From contig NC_092678.1 of assembly GCF_964355755.1 (NCBI RefSeq), positions 9,022,922 through 9,086,921 on the forward strand: a DNA stretch of 64,000 nucleotides, in the 5' to 3' direction. A program made the position numbers and the translations under genes. A model generated the notes under the pieces. The model saw nothing but the letters and a program-made list of their open reading frames with translations. It made no database searches and was not told the DNA's origin. Shown piece by piece: positions 44,448 through 55,133 of the stretch (within the stretch, counting starts at the first letter, position 1; the number at the start of each line of letters is the position of its first letter). The DNA is from Antedon mediterranea. Its lineage: Eukaryota > Echinodermata > Crinoidea > Comatulida > Antedonidae.

Positions 44448-44710
44448 ATGGGTACGGGCCAGCCCGTGATGGGTACGAGCCTGCCCATGATGGGTACGGG
44501 TGAGCCAAAATTTTGGGTACGAGTTGACATGAGTACGGGTTGACCTGTATCCAATACAGATAAGGTCAACCTGGACGATCAGGACCACAGGCGATCTGGC
44601 TCATTGTAAGACGATTGGGTCCGAAGTGTGAGACTATCGGGCCCAACAAGGTTTTAAGACGACAGGACCAAAGACGATCAGGTCCAGATGATCGGACTTA
44701 ACAAATAAGA
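44448..44710. repeat. Two adjoining degenerate short-unit arrays (GGGTACGRG and GACGATCAGGTCC types)
   Basis: 44448-44550 repeats GATGGGTACGAGCCTGCCCA-like units of about 23 bp. 44560-44715 repeats AAGACGATCAGGTCC-like units (GACGATCAGGACC, GGCGATCTGGCTC, GACGATTGGGTCC, GACTATCGGGCCC, GACGACAGGACC, GACGATCAGGTCC, GATGATCGGACTT) at irregular 14-25 bp spacing. The block is much GC-richer than its surroundings and noncoding. Confidence 0.65.
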
Positions 44711-44820
44711 CAATCAAGCACATTTTATTTTGTACTGTACCGTACATTATACATTTCATGATCGCTTTTATTCGGTATGCCTACTGTAGATTATTTTGTT
44801 AGATACATAAACACATACAC

Positions 44821-45195
44821 ACTAGAATGGCACTCTGAGTGCGTATACCTCCACCTACTGTAACATTTGTACAAACATTTCTTTGATCAATTAATTCCAA
44901 TTTCAGTTTACTTGTTACTTTAAGACTGCTAGCCGGCTTTTGAAAATGTCTCCTATCTTTTAACATAAGAAGGTCTGAAAATAATAATAAAAGTGGTCCA
45001 GAATTGGGATCCTGGCTGGGTTGCCTCCAAAATCTAATGGAGTGGTCCTTGACCACATATCAGCTATCTGTATTTTCACTTTGGTAAAGATCTTGCAATA
45101 CATTTTTGAGTAATCCTCCCGGTAATCCTGCTAACAAACACACAATCTGACACACACGATCGACTCTATGCATATACCTCCTTGGCGGAGGTAAA
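44821..45195. repeat. Dispersed repeat with ACCTCC ends, copy 2
   Basis: ACTAGAATGGCACTCTGAGT with GCGTATACCTCCACC at the left, and ATACCTCCTTGGCGGAGGTA at the right. Inner blocks AGTTTACTTGTTACTTTAAG, ACTGCTAGCCGGCTTTTGAA, GTGGTCCAGAATTGGGA and AATGGAGTGGTCCTTGACC are shared with 15454-16080. The element is 375 bp. Confidence 0.75.
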
Positions 45196-45560
45196 TGAAC
45201 TTTATTACTGACAGTTGCTTCTCAACGTTTGTATTAATTATTATTTTAAAAAAATATTTAGAAATTGTTCTTCTTTGCATCTGTCTCATTTCCTCATACC
45301 TAATGTTACATACAAAACACAAATTGTGTTTGTTTAAATTTGACTACAAAATTTTGACTCATTTTGTTTCTCTTTTGGAAGTAGTTCCCTGGGTGCTAAT
45401 TTTGGTTTACTACATAAATCATTGTGTCTATTTGTTCCTGTGAATGGCAGGTATTATAGTCCTGTTGTACCCAAAAGTATTGCATAATTTGAAAATCACC
45501 AGTTTTTTTACGATGAAATTACTGTGTATTCGAGAACCATTTAGGAATTAAAAAAATTGT
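45196..45560. mobile_element. Diverged partial copy D of the Helitron-like family
   Basis: AACTTTATTACTGACAGTTG is followed by AAATTGTTCTTCTTTGCATC, TAATGTTACATACAAAACAC and TATTCGAGAACCAT, which match the second half of copies A to C at lower identity. It starts with a leader it shares with copy E at 55134 but not with A to C, so D and E form a subfamily. Confidence 0.6.
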
Positions 45561-46147
45561 AAAGCTGTTTCAAAATGTGCCACGCCCATCTAATCTAATA
45601 AAGTTCATTATGTTTTGTGAATTTCCTTTATTAATAATTTAATAATAAACTAAGCGACTTCAATTTCAATGTTATGGAAGTTACCATCTCCAGCAAGCAG
45701 CGACCATGTGTCAGTTATTCCGTATGGCCAGGATTTGATGTGATTAGCTTTTCACAGTGCCCAATAAGAAATTTAATTTTTAGATTTTAATGAAATCATG
45801 TTATTGCATATAACGCATACACGCGCTCAAAATTGTTACAATTAACTTGTTTAGAAATTAAAGTATGTTTCATTCAGGCAATTCTAAGTGGTGAAAAAAT
45901 GGTTAAAATTGCTTAATTTTAAAATTAAATATAGATCGTCCGAATGTTTGGTGACCCCTATTTTTCATTTTATTTGTTTTTAAGTGTTTGTATCATACTG
46001 TATGTATGATTTATTATGAAATTAAGAGAACAAAAGTTGATTACATCATCATTAATTGCATAATAAATTTTTTTTTTTAATATTTCGACAATCAAACAAA
46101 CTATGACATTTTTTGGACCGAAATAACAAACTTAACCTTAACATTCT
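45561..46147. other. AT-rich spacer, nothing recognised
   Basis: I see no coding or structural features that I can support. Confidence 0.5.
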
Positions 46148-47541
46148 TCTATATATAAATTTACGTAAGGGCAAAATTCGGTAAATCGCGCCTTACTTTT
46201 AGAATTTTTACTCGATGGTATATAAAGTTGGTTCGTACTTTCGGTACTGATTTTAACCACCTGATGTATTGTAACCCTGTTTACTAATTAAATTAAGTTA
46301 GATAATTAATTATTGACGATTAAAACGAATTTAGGTTCAACGATTTGCCCCAAATAGGGATGTTTTCCGATCGTGGTATACACTGTCTAATGGATGTCCA
46401 TATTGAAAAATACCCGCCACAAAAATGCGAGGAGGCTTCGCATTTTCCTATCTCCTCCTACGATAATTGTTTTTAATAGCTGAAAACCGGTTGAACAGCT
46501 CGAGTACAGTATCATAATGTTGAAGACAGGCCGATTTTCTTTAAAAAATACTATTTTGATAGATTTAAATATACGTTTATACAAATGTATTGATTTGCGA
46601 TGAATGGAACATTCCAATCTCTGTGTCGTTCCACAAGTGTCTATATATGAGGGAATATATTCCCTCAGGCGTTGTAAAGGAAAGTACTGTATACTCATAA
46701 CAGAACTTCGATCCATTTTTTTTCAATCTGTGCTGCAGAGGTTGGATATAATTTTTTTTAAACGGATAATGAGCTAGTGCTAGCGTTTTCAGTCGCCGTA
46801 TATTATGTACAAATCTTTATTATTGCAGTTAAAAACCCACATCATCACCCTTCCCTCACTGGCATGAGTAGCGTTGTAAAGCCATAGTAGAGCCTGATAG
46901 GCCTACGGTGCATCATATGCCCTAAACGCAAAACAACTTTGGTGGGTAGGGTAGGAACCAACTTAAGTATGAATTGGCTCTAAGAAACAATTGAAAACCA
47001 TTAGGCCTACTAATTAAGTTGAGTTAGATAATTTAATATTTATTGACGATTAAATCAAATTTATGATTTTCCCCGAATAGAGGTGGTTTTCACAAATTGT
47101 TTTACATTATATAAACATACACGTCGTAGTGATGTATCGTTACATGTACTGCTATTTCAATCTACTAGGACGGTGATACTGATAGTTTCAACAAAGTATT
47201 ACCGTACATCGCAATGTTTTACTGTGTTTAGTAGTATATTATTTGTAAAACATGAAAACAATTAATATTTTGTTACTAAATGGATAAAGAATATATTTAA
47301 AAATTGTTCCTCTTTGCACCCATCCTCTTCCCCATCCCTCAACCCTAATGTTACATACAAAACACAAATTAAGTTAGTTAAATTAGTTGAGTACATAAAT
47401 CACAGTGTCTATTTATTAGTTCCTGTAAACGACATGTATTATTGTCCTGCGGTACGTACATTTGAAATCGCCAGTTTTTTAACGCTGAAATTATTATGTA
47501 TTCGAGAACCATCTGTGGGCACGACCTAGATGGTACGCGAG
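46148..47541 (+). mobile_element. Helitron-like element, copy C (3'-truncated, diverged)
   Basis: It begins TCTATATATAAATTTACGTA like copies A and B, but after a T in unrelated flanking DNA. It follows them with many substitutions and small indels, and stops abruptly inside the 3' hairpin loop (CTAGATGGTACGCGAG then unrelated sequence). It also lacks a block present in A and B between about 47370 and 47395. It is older than the A/B pair and shows that the family's 5' end is the TC. Confidence 0.8.
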
Positions 47542-48068
47542 GAGACTCTCCTCTTGACTTCAGAAATTGGTTTAGAATGGTCAAATAATTGTTTTTGGCT
47601 TTAGTTACTTGTGACAATTTTACAAAGTGTTCCCTATTTTTTAGTCAAGGTGTTGTCAGGTCTGCATTGGTTTAACCTCCATTCCCTTGTTCACATCCTG
47701 CATAATTATAGCCCTTTGATGCCATTAAAGGTAAACCTACTACTGACTTAACAAGTATAGAATTAAGGGGGATATTTACAGTATGCTTCCAATTTTGTTA
47801 GATAGAGGAACAATTTGCCCTAGTTTCAATTCTCTACAGCCTGCTGTTCCTTAGACAAGGCAAGAATGGTCAAAGCTCAACATTATTGACCAGAGGAGAC
47901 AATTACCAAATTAGACCTACAGTACTATTAAATTCACTGTTAGAACCCTCAATCTGTCAATCAATGAACATTTTTAACTATTGTTTAAGCTCATTGAAAA
48001 ACAGTTTATTTTTACTCAAACAATCTCTACATTTTATATGGTAAAAACAAAATTTAATTTCATTTTAG
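47542..48068. other. Upstream region of the Apollo-like gene
   Basis: No TATA box or initiator stands out. TTTCATTTTAG ends at 48068 directly before the ATG and looks like a splice acceptor, so a 5' noncoding exon may lie further upstream. Confidence 0.35.
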
Positions 48069-49352
48069 ATGAATGGTTGCTGGATCCCAGATACACCTAT
48101 TGCTGTGGACTATTGGAAAAGACAGACATGTCCAGCTACAGTTTTCTTCCTCTCTCATATGCATGCAGACCACACATCAGGACTATCTTCCTCGTGGAAA
48201 GACAAGATATATTGCTCTGAAATAACTGCCAAACTTCTTGAATCAAAATTTGGCATCAAAAACAAATTAATTTGGCCTTTGACAATGGGAACAAGCCATA
48301 TTGTGGATCTTGATGTTATTAACTGTATCACAATGACTGTTACACTTATCGATGCGCATCACTGCCCTGGAGCTGTCATGTTTTTATTTGAGGGATACTT
48401 TGGTACAATTTTATACACAGGAGACTTTCGGTTTTGTTCAGAAATGTCAGCAGACCTTGGTGTTATAAGTGGTAAATGCATTGATACCTTGTATTTTGAC
48501 AACACCTACAATTCACCAGAGTTCTGCTTCCCTCCTAGAGAAGACGCCAGAGAGCAAATTTTCCAAATTATTAGTGACCACAAAGACTCTGTTGTAGTTA
48601 TTGGAATGTTCAATCTTGGTAAAGAAAACCTTTTAATTGATATTGCCAAGTATTTTGAAACAAGAATTGTTGTGAGTCCAGAAAAAATGTTTCAGATAAA
48701 CTTGTTAGACCTTCCAGATGTGTTTACAACTGGTGTTAGCACAGGGTGGATTCGTGTTGAAAAAAAAATGAAAATCACAAATAGTAACATTGAAAAGTGG
48801 AATAAAGAGAAGAGTGCTATTGCCATTTTACCAACAGCTCTTTTTTCAAGTTCTCAGAATTATAGAAATTCTAGAAAGATTTACACTGTGCCATACTCCG
48901 ATCACTCATCCTACCTTGAACTTTTACAGTTTGTGGCACGTGTAAAACCAAAAAGACTCATCCCAATTGTGAAAAAAAACGAGTTTTACTCAAAAATGAA
49001 CATTACTGACATACAACATTTTAATGATTTTCTTGATAAAAATCCACAAAAGTCTGTTATTGTACCAGATGTGTTTCAAAACTACTTCATCTCTTCTGGA
49101 AGTAAAGTAGTGAGGCCAAAGAATTATAATTTGAAGAGAAATCGTTCACTTGGTGTGCAATTTCATGATTCACCTGAGAAAGTGAAGATTCCGCCAAAGC
49201 AGCTACAATTTAAAAATCAAGATGAACTAACAACAAGAAAAAAAGAAAAAAGAAAAAAACTCAAGAATATGACGAAAGAAGACCGTCATATTTACCATCA
49301 GTGTATAGAAGAAGTGATTGATCATTTTGAAATGGAATGGTCTAAAAAATGA
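48069..49352 (+). CDS. DCLRE1B: DCLRE1B/Apollo (SNM1B)-like 5' exonuclease
   Basis: Predicted metallo-beta-lactamase/beta-CASP 5'-to-3' DNA exonuclease. In vertebrates Apollo processes telomere ends with TRF2 and acts in interstrand crosslink repair in the nucleus. The 427-residue protein starts MNG.IP.TPIAVD, as vertebrate Apollo does, which fixes the start. Visible catalytic motifs are D14, HMHADH (residues 30-35), DAHHCPG (95-101) and LYTGDFR (115-121). The beta-CASP part follows with DNTYNSP, a GKENLL block and PYSDHSSY. The last 70 residues are basic with a Lys-rich run. It is shorter than human Apollo (about 530), and I see no YxLxP-type TRF2-binding motif at the end. The coding region is one exon, whereas the vertebrate gene is split (from memory). 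ATTTTAG just before the ATG may be an acceptor of a 5' UTR intron. It could also be a retrocopy, but the frame is intact. Confidence 0.93.
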   Translation: MNGCWIPDTPIAVDYWKRQTCPATVFFLSHMHADHTSGLSSSWKDKIYCSEITAKLLESKFGIKNKLIWPLTMGTSHIVDLDVINCITMTVTLIDAHHCPGAVMFLFEGYFGTILYTGDFRFCSEMSADLGVISGKCIDTLYFDNTYNSPEFCFPPREDAREQIFQIISDHKDSVVVIGMFNLGKENLLIDIAKYFETRIVVSPEKMFQINLLDLPDVFTTGVSTGWIRVEKKMKITNSNIEKWNKEKSAIAILPTALFSSSQNYRNSRKIYTVPYSDHSSYLELLQFVARVKPKRLIPIVKKNEFYSKMNITDIQHFNDFLDKNPQKSVIVPDVFQNYFISSGSKVVRPKNYNLKRNRSLGVQFHDSPEKVKIPPKQLQFKNQDELTTRKKEKRKKLKNMTKEDRHIYHQCIEEVIDHFEMEWSKK

Positions 49353-49465
49353 TAGGGTGAGATTTTACAGGTTTGACAAGTAAGTGTACAGTACTTTGTA
49401 GGATAAAAATTACTAGAATAGAATTCAAAAAATTGTAGACACAAAATGTCTAAAGTACTGTACTA

Positions 49466-49471
49466 AATAAA
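49466..49471 (+). promoter_or_regulatory. Polyadenylation signal candidate of the Apollo-like gene
   Basis: AATAAA in ACTAAATAAATGAC, 114 bp after the stop codon. Confidence 0.55.
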
Positions 49472-49794
49472 TGACATTCTCACTTTTGATCCCCCTCTAC
49501 TCTATTCATTTCTTTCATTTATGTGATGAACACTTTCAGTATCGCAGTATTGGTTTGGATCAGTAATTATACTGCAGACTGATACATTTTATACCATCAC
49601 CCACATACTGTATTAGCGTCAGTGTTACAGTAAAGAAACATTTTTGAAATGTGAACTGTAATAACTGTAATACTTGTTTATATATTTAAAACTTTATTAC
49701 ATACAATATAATACTTTCAGTCAATTCGTTTGGTTGTCGGTGCTGATCAAGATGTTCAATGTCATTTTATGTCGTACAATTTTGGAATTCAAGC

Positions 49795-50165
49795 GAAGTG
49801 ACTTATTTCAGGCGACAATTTTCCTCTAAACCCTGATTGGTAATCATCAAGTAATTTATAATCTTTTAGATGAATGTAACATAGGAGGTATAGAATCAAC
49901 ACCAGTGCCTTCCCCAGGATTGAGCCTTATTTACAAATTATATCAGATTTTTATACATTACCAAGAAACTGGGGCTGGACTGGTTAAAGTTGATATTAAT
50001 ATCTCCCATGATATACGATTCACAATCGGAATTTAGAAGTGAGAATTTATCTAGGAATTTATAATATTTGGATGGTCTGTAAATGCTTCCAACTTTGAAG
50101 GGTTTGGGTTTTAAACAAAATGGATATTAATCAGAACAGCCTCGGTCTCTTCAGGTACATCTGAT
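49795..50165 (-). pseudogene. Non-LTR retrotransposon relic: endonuclease piece and a reverse transcriptase scrap
   Basis: On the minus strand, TEAVLINIHF, then after a frameshift KPFKVGSIYRPSKYYKFLDK and YIMGDININF resemble the APE endonuclease block (..YRPP....F...F......ILGDFNI) of CR1/jockey elements. Further on, LDDYQSGFRGKLSPEI resembles the QSGFR..ST reverse transcriptase start. Stops and a probable internal deletion separate them, so it is a dead fragment. Confidence 0.7.
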
Positions 50166-50459
50166 CTACAATTATAGCTTAGCATATTTAACTTCTTTTA
50201 TCCTTCCGCATTGATATGGTACTGTAGTTGCATTTACATTTAGTGCATTTCATAGCCCTATGTGAAGTAATATATTTGAAGTGGTAGACACAATGGCTGA
50301 CATTTTCCAACACAACTTTATTCAACAAGAGAGATCTCACTCTATCTAACTGAATCTTTTATTACATTCTTCCCACAAGTATTGTTACTATTAACTAACA
50401 TAAACATTAACACAATATATCATTCCATTTTGGAACTACAGTAGAAAAGTCAGATATTG

Positions 50460-50495
50460 ATATCTGAGTTTTCTAGATCTAGAAAACTCAGATAT
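50460..50495. repeat. Perfect 36-bp palindrome
   Basis: The half-site ATATCTGAGTTTTCTAGA at 50460-50477 is followed at once by its exact reverse complement at 50478-50495, with no spacer. A third half-like copy, ATCTGAGTTTTCTAGA, follows at about 50503-50518. Confidence 0.95.
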
Positions 50496-50759
50496 ATCTG
50501 AGATCTGAGTTTTCTAGACACCCAAAGAAACCGGATTCTTTTTTAACCAGAATATTGGCTATCTTAGTAGCATTTCTTATAGTAAATGGTGCATTTATAT
50601 CAATAACAGTATTACTGGTATGTATTGTTCACCAGAACTTAAAATATGATCATTGTGCAAAAAACATCTTTAATGTACATTTTAATTTTTAAATATTTAA
50701 AAATATGTACGAGGTCCACATACCGTATTTACTACTGTACACCATTTAACCAGTCTCGT

Positions 50760-51085
50760 GCATACAAGATAACTTTATTGTCAAATACTGTAGTTCAACG
50801 AAAGATTTGAAATTAGTTTTTCTCATGGCAACTTAATATAAAAATAGAATGAAATCAGTAAAATGTTACATCATATTAACAGGAATTACAAAATACAAAA
50901 AAGAGGATAAATGCTATTAGGTGTTCCCAGAAAATACAATTATTTGTGTTTGTTGATTAGCTTTGCGAACAATTGCTGTAGCCTGGTCTGTCCAGGTAAG
51001 TTTCTCATCAATCATGGTTCCTAAATATTTATATTTGTCAACTTGTTCAACAACTGCTCCGTCACTGTTTACTCTTATTTTCTTT
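50760..51085 (-). pseudogene. Non-LTR retrotransposon relic: late reverse transcriptase region and 3' tail
   Basis: Minus-strand reading gives VEQVDKYKYLGTMIDEKLTW and TDQATAIVRKANQQTQ, the .YKYLG..ID..L.W block after the palm of many RTE/CR1-like reverse transcriptases. About 140 bp downstream on the same strand is TTGACAATAAAGTTATCTTG, a typical 3' end of such elements, so the fragment is a 5'-truncated insertion. It is not part of the fragment at 49795-50165, because the domain order along the minus strand is reversed. Confidence 0.75.
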
Positions 51086-51089
51086 CCTT

Positions 51090-52370
51090 AACTCTACCCT
51101 TATGATATTCTTTATGTTTAAACTGTTTGGACTTGGTTTTGGTTTTAACAAAGTGAACATAGTCTTGGTCTATTTAATAACCTTGGTCTATGTTTTTTTT
51201 ATTACAGATAATTAATTTCTATTTGAAAAGGGGTTGTATACTTTTGTCTATCATTATTCATTAAGGTTACTTTACTAATGTCATCTGCTGTGTTAGTGTT
51301 ATTGGAAACTTATCTACATTTGAAAAGCAATTTATATAAACCTTCTCATTATAGTCTGTTTTTTAGGATAATATATCAGAATTACCAGGATTTTTTTATT
51401 TTCTGTACTTTATTGAGTACAGCATTCGTGCCACCACGACTATATAAAGTAGAAACAGTCAACAACACATAGTGTTTGCCATATAAATAATTTAGTTATT
51501 CCAAAAACAATGGACCGTGCCTCTTGCTAGAGCATAATTTTGACTCTTGGACAGGGTTTGAGAAGCAAACGTAACCTCCATTTAGTATTATACGGCGGTG
51601 CATCACAAGCTAAATGGAGTTCCCTGTTTACATCATAATGAACTAATATCTGACTGTCTCTTTCTTAAGCGCAAACAAAATTGCTAGTAGTAAACACCCT
51701 TTTTAAATAAATCGTAAACAAAATGTGAATGTTGAGTTTTTTTTTTATTGTTTCTTTTGCCTATCTGAAAATTTAATAAATAAATGTTAAATTTTTGGTG
51801 ATCTGACTGGTTCACATCTCTTGTATGTGAAAACGGTGAAAACTCATGAGGTACATTTTGCTAGGCACAGATGTTGTTGTAACAGTAATTTACGGCAATC
51901 AGCTGTACGCCGTGTGTGCACAGCAAAGTTGTAAATCTTGTGATTTTTCTGAATTCACATTCCTGATACGTTTTAAAAATATGATTCTTAGACTAAGGTT
52001 GTTCTTTAACTGTGATCAATGTTAATGTGTTTATTAATTTTACCAGGCCAAAAAATGTCAAAGTTGATGGATCTATATCAGTAATCAACTACAGCTTGGA
52101 GCAAGACACTGCCAGCACTTTCTGTTAAAATAATCTGCGTGTTTTGCGGAAGTGATTAACTTGATTCAAGCTAAAAAATCGCCTATTTAAAATCTGATTT
52201 TATTGATCTTGATTGTTTTATGTATCTGGAGGATAACATATGGTTTAGTTATCTTTTAACAGTAGAACATTTACATTGACAAAGAGTTGTGCAAGGAAGA
52301 TTTTCTTGTGCAGCAACACTTGGTAAAGGCTTCAGGTATTGTTGTCTAGAATGGTTCTTCATAAGATCCA
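51090..52370. other. Gene-free stretch
   Basis: Except for the leading part of the retroelement relic, I see nothing recognisable. The open frame at 51278 is AT-rich noise. Confidence 0.45.
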
Positions 52371-52374
52371 GCTA

Positions 52375-52508
52375 CCATTTTCCAAGCAAATCCAGTTGGA
52401 CTTGGAAGCTTCTGTTCTGAAACATGCGTGTAGCCCAAATACTAGCCTGATACACTGTCCTGTTTGTGTGCTGCAAAAGTGCATTCTGGGTAGGTGGAAT
52501 TTTGTCTA
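52375..52508 (-). pseudogene. Fragment of a repetitive PPTxxALxQHxxRAxYQAxxW protein family
   Basis: Minus-strand reading DKIPPTQNALLQHTNRTVYQ followed by ASIWATRM matches a motif that I recall from many uncharacterised invertebrate proteins encoded by repeats (PPT..AL.QH..R..YQA..W). It ends in a stop soon after. It may be the remains of another element next to the hAT relic. Confidence 0.45.
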
Positions 52509-52611
52509 CAGCTTGACTTTTCTGGGAGAAGAACTCCATACGTGCACTGTTTACATCCATCAAATTACTTGTTTTGTCATATAATACAAATGTATTGCTT
52601 AAATCTATCAA

Positions 52612-54199
52612 TCACCGATTCGATGTTGATCTGCCTCTTTCATGATGAATTTCCAGCATCATTAAGCTGTCCAATCTGTCCTCCAGCATTGTTGCCAAAA
52701 GGTCATTTTTATTTAACCTCATGCTGCTGAAGTTGCATTCACATTCGGCTGTAGATACAGGGAGTGCACACGCTATTGTTACTATCTTCTCCAATTTCAA
52801 GAAGGCTTCTTTTAATTTAGAGACAAATGACTGCAGTTGTAAGAGCGTAGACGGACACTCTTCCTTCTCCTTTCTTCTCAACATATTTGTGTTGCATTTA
52901 AACAATTCCACAAACTTTAAAACAGATGGCTCATCCAAAAAGGTTTCAGCACTTGAGCATTGTTTGAATGTTCACATCATCAAATCGATACTTTAGTTCA
53001 GATTGGATGCAGTCTATTATTTTGAAAACTTTTCCAACCATGTTATCAAAGCTATCTGATACGCATTTTGCTTTCCACAGCACATGTCCTATCACTAGCA
53101 GGTATTGAACAAATTTCCTGTCTATCTGTAACAGGAGTCCTGTTGCTTTGATTCTACAGCTAGAGTTGGGATCAACTTCAATAATTTCCTCCAGAACCTT
53201 GTAAATAATACTCAGGCGTTTTCAAACAACATCAAACTGCTTTGCTTGACAAGACCATTGGGTGTTAGACACTTTGCAGATTTCCATGTGTCGGAGTCCG
53301 TATTCATGTGTAGATTTCTGAACAGTGAAATGCATTTTACTGTTGAAACTACATCCACAGTCACAAGATTTAAACGATGCGCAAAACAATGAACATAATA
53401 GGCGGTTTCTACATCCATTTTCTCACGAAGCTTTACTTGGACACCGCTTTAATGGCCGGACACAACAGAAGCCCCATCATTTTGAATGTTATGATGAGTA
53501 TATTTTACATTTGCTGGACCAGATCGTACTCTGTCTGCAATAACTTCATCATGTTTTGCTACCAAAGATAAAATGGCCAAGAAGTTTCTGCATGATGATC
53601 CAAAATTCAATTTGTCCAAATCAACATTTTCTTTTCTATGTAACGACATTGTCTCCCTCTGAGCAATTTTTCGCTGAGCCGTTAAGAGTAACACTAGCTT
53701 TGCACAATGTTGTCAAGTAATGTCGGTTTTGCTGTACAATGACATTATGTGCTGCATTTTGAAGATCTGTAATTGACTTGAAGGTTCCAGCCTTAATTGC
53801 ATTATATTTAGATAATTTCTCTAAACTATCGATATGTTGTTGACTGAGTTTATGTTTTAGTAATTTGTTATCACTAGTCTTGTCTCCTTAGCATTTTTTC
53901 CAATTACAAAATCTGGTGTTTAGAAACGTAGATTCTCCTTTAGAGCTGTTCGAAAAATGTCTGCATTGAAAACAATAAACAGAGTCTTCCTCCTTGGAAT
54001 ATTATAACCATGGATGTTGATCATAATGACTTGGTTTAAATTCCTTATACCGCTGAGTGATTAAATGTCGGGGAAACTGGATATCCTGTGGTTGCACTGG
54101 CCTTTCGTCACATAACCAAGATATGTCTTTATGGCCTATTGCCACTTCTTCACCTTGGTGATGATGCATAGTTTGATCTGCACACCTGTCCCCCAACAC
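52612..54199 (-). pseudogene. ZMYM1-like hAT transposase relic
   Basis: Read on the minus strand through several stops and frame changes. A TTF-type zinc-finger region comes first: QDIQFPRHLITQ, KEFKPSHYDQHPWL, then EEDSVYCFQCRHF. It is followed by HKLSQQHIDSLEKL, a FLAILSLVAKHDEVIADR block with NVKYTHHNIQN, then YYVHCFAHRLNLV. The hAT dimerisation end is ALPVSTAECECNFSSMRLNK and LEDRLDSLMMLEIHH at 52612-52840. This order is that of the ZMYM1/hAT-type transposase-like proteins. At least two internal stops (near 54003 and 53888) and frame shifts make it dead. Terminal inverted repeats were not identified. Confidence 0.88.
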
Positions 54200-54827
54200 A
54201 TTATCTTGTTCTTCAAAATTTCCATCATCGTATCTGTTGTATTATTAAGTGAAATTCATCTTTGTCCATCTCCACATCAGTCTCCTCTACATCCAAAATT
54301 TACCCTGAAATGGATATTGATAATACTTATGACCGTAGGCTTTACTTAATATTTATTATTTATGTTAACAGTAATTCTATTTAGTACTGGACATAAACTA
54401 CCAAACAGTGTAACATTTTACCTTCAGTTTCTACATATTCTGATTCAGAATCCGTCATAAGCTCATCGGTACCCCCTAATTTAAACTCTGAACTTGTTCC
54501 AGGCATCACATCTGTAAAAATAAGCACGAATTGTGTTACTGTTAATAACAGGGTTATAATATTTAAAATATTTTTATACAATACAAATTCGCATTAGTAG
54601 AAAATTAAAAAATTTGCTTTCATCAATTACTCTATCATCATTATCATCAAGTCTTTTTCTCTTGAACGTTTGTGCTGTCGTGCTACTACCAGAAAAAAAA
54701 ATAGTCCATTGTTTTCTGATGCTCGCCTTCAATTACTGAAGTCGTTACACACCTTCCTGTCAAAAACACATCTTTATGCTTCGATTTTGTGTGTCTTTGT
54801 GCATAATCGTTTTTAAATTCTTCGTTC

Positions 54828-55033
54828 AAGGTTGGAAATGATAGGTAGACGGGTAATGATTAGGTCAAATGTATGGCCGTGTTCATGAGTTGGAGTTGTA
54901 ATGCGTTGAAACAGTTGGTAATCATTTAGAAGTTGCATAAATCGTCAGAGGAATGAATCCTGTACATTGTCAGAATATGGATGTTGAAATCACCTATAAT
55001 TGCAAAATTGTCAGAATTCTTTGAGAAGTGTCA
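54828..55033 (-). pseudogene. Non-LTR retrotransposon endonuclease fragment
   Basis: Minus-strand reading SKNSDNFAIIGDFNIHI and, after a one-frame shift, LLNDYQLFQRITTPTHEHGH and TFDLIITRLP match the conserved GDFNIH....F..LL......Q....PTH..GHTLDL.ITR part of APE endonucleases in non-LTR retrotransposons. Confidence 0.8.
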
Positions 55034-55133
55034 GCCCCACTGGCGCCACCACTGACATAAACCATTGTTTGTCACCATTTGAGGCACAAATGTCTTACTG
55101 TGTGGGTGTGTACTGTATAAACACATAATTATA

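Noticed and set aside
49360-49390. Splice donor just after the Apollo stop codon
   Set aside because: GGTGAG follows the stop, so its use would not extend the protein; no downstream exon with the vertebrate C-terminus was seen.
52339-53571. Several plus-strand frames between 52.3 and 53.6 kb
   Set aside because: Antisense shadows of the hAT relic and of the neighbouring fragment, which read on the minus strand.
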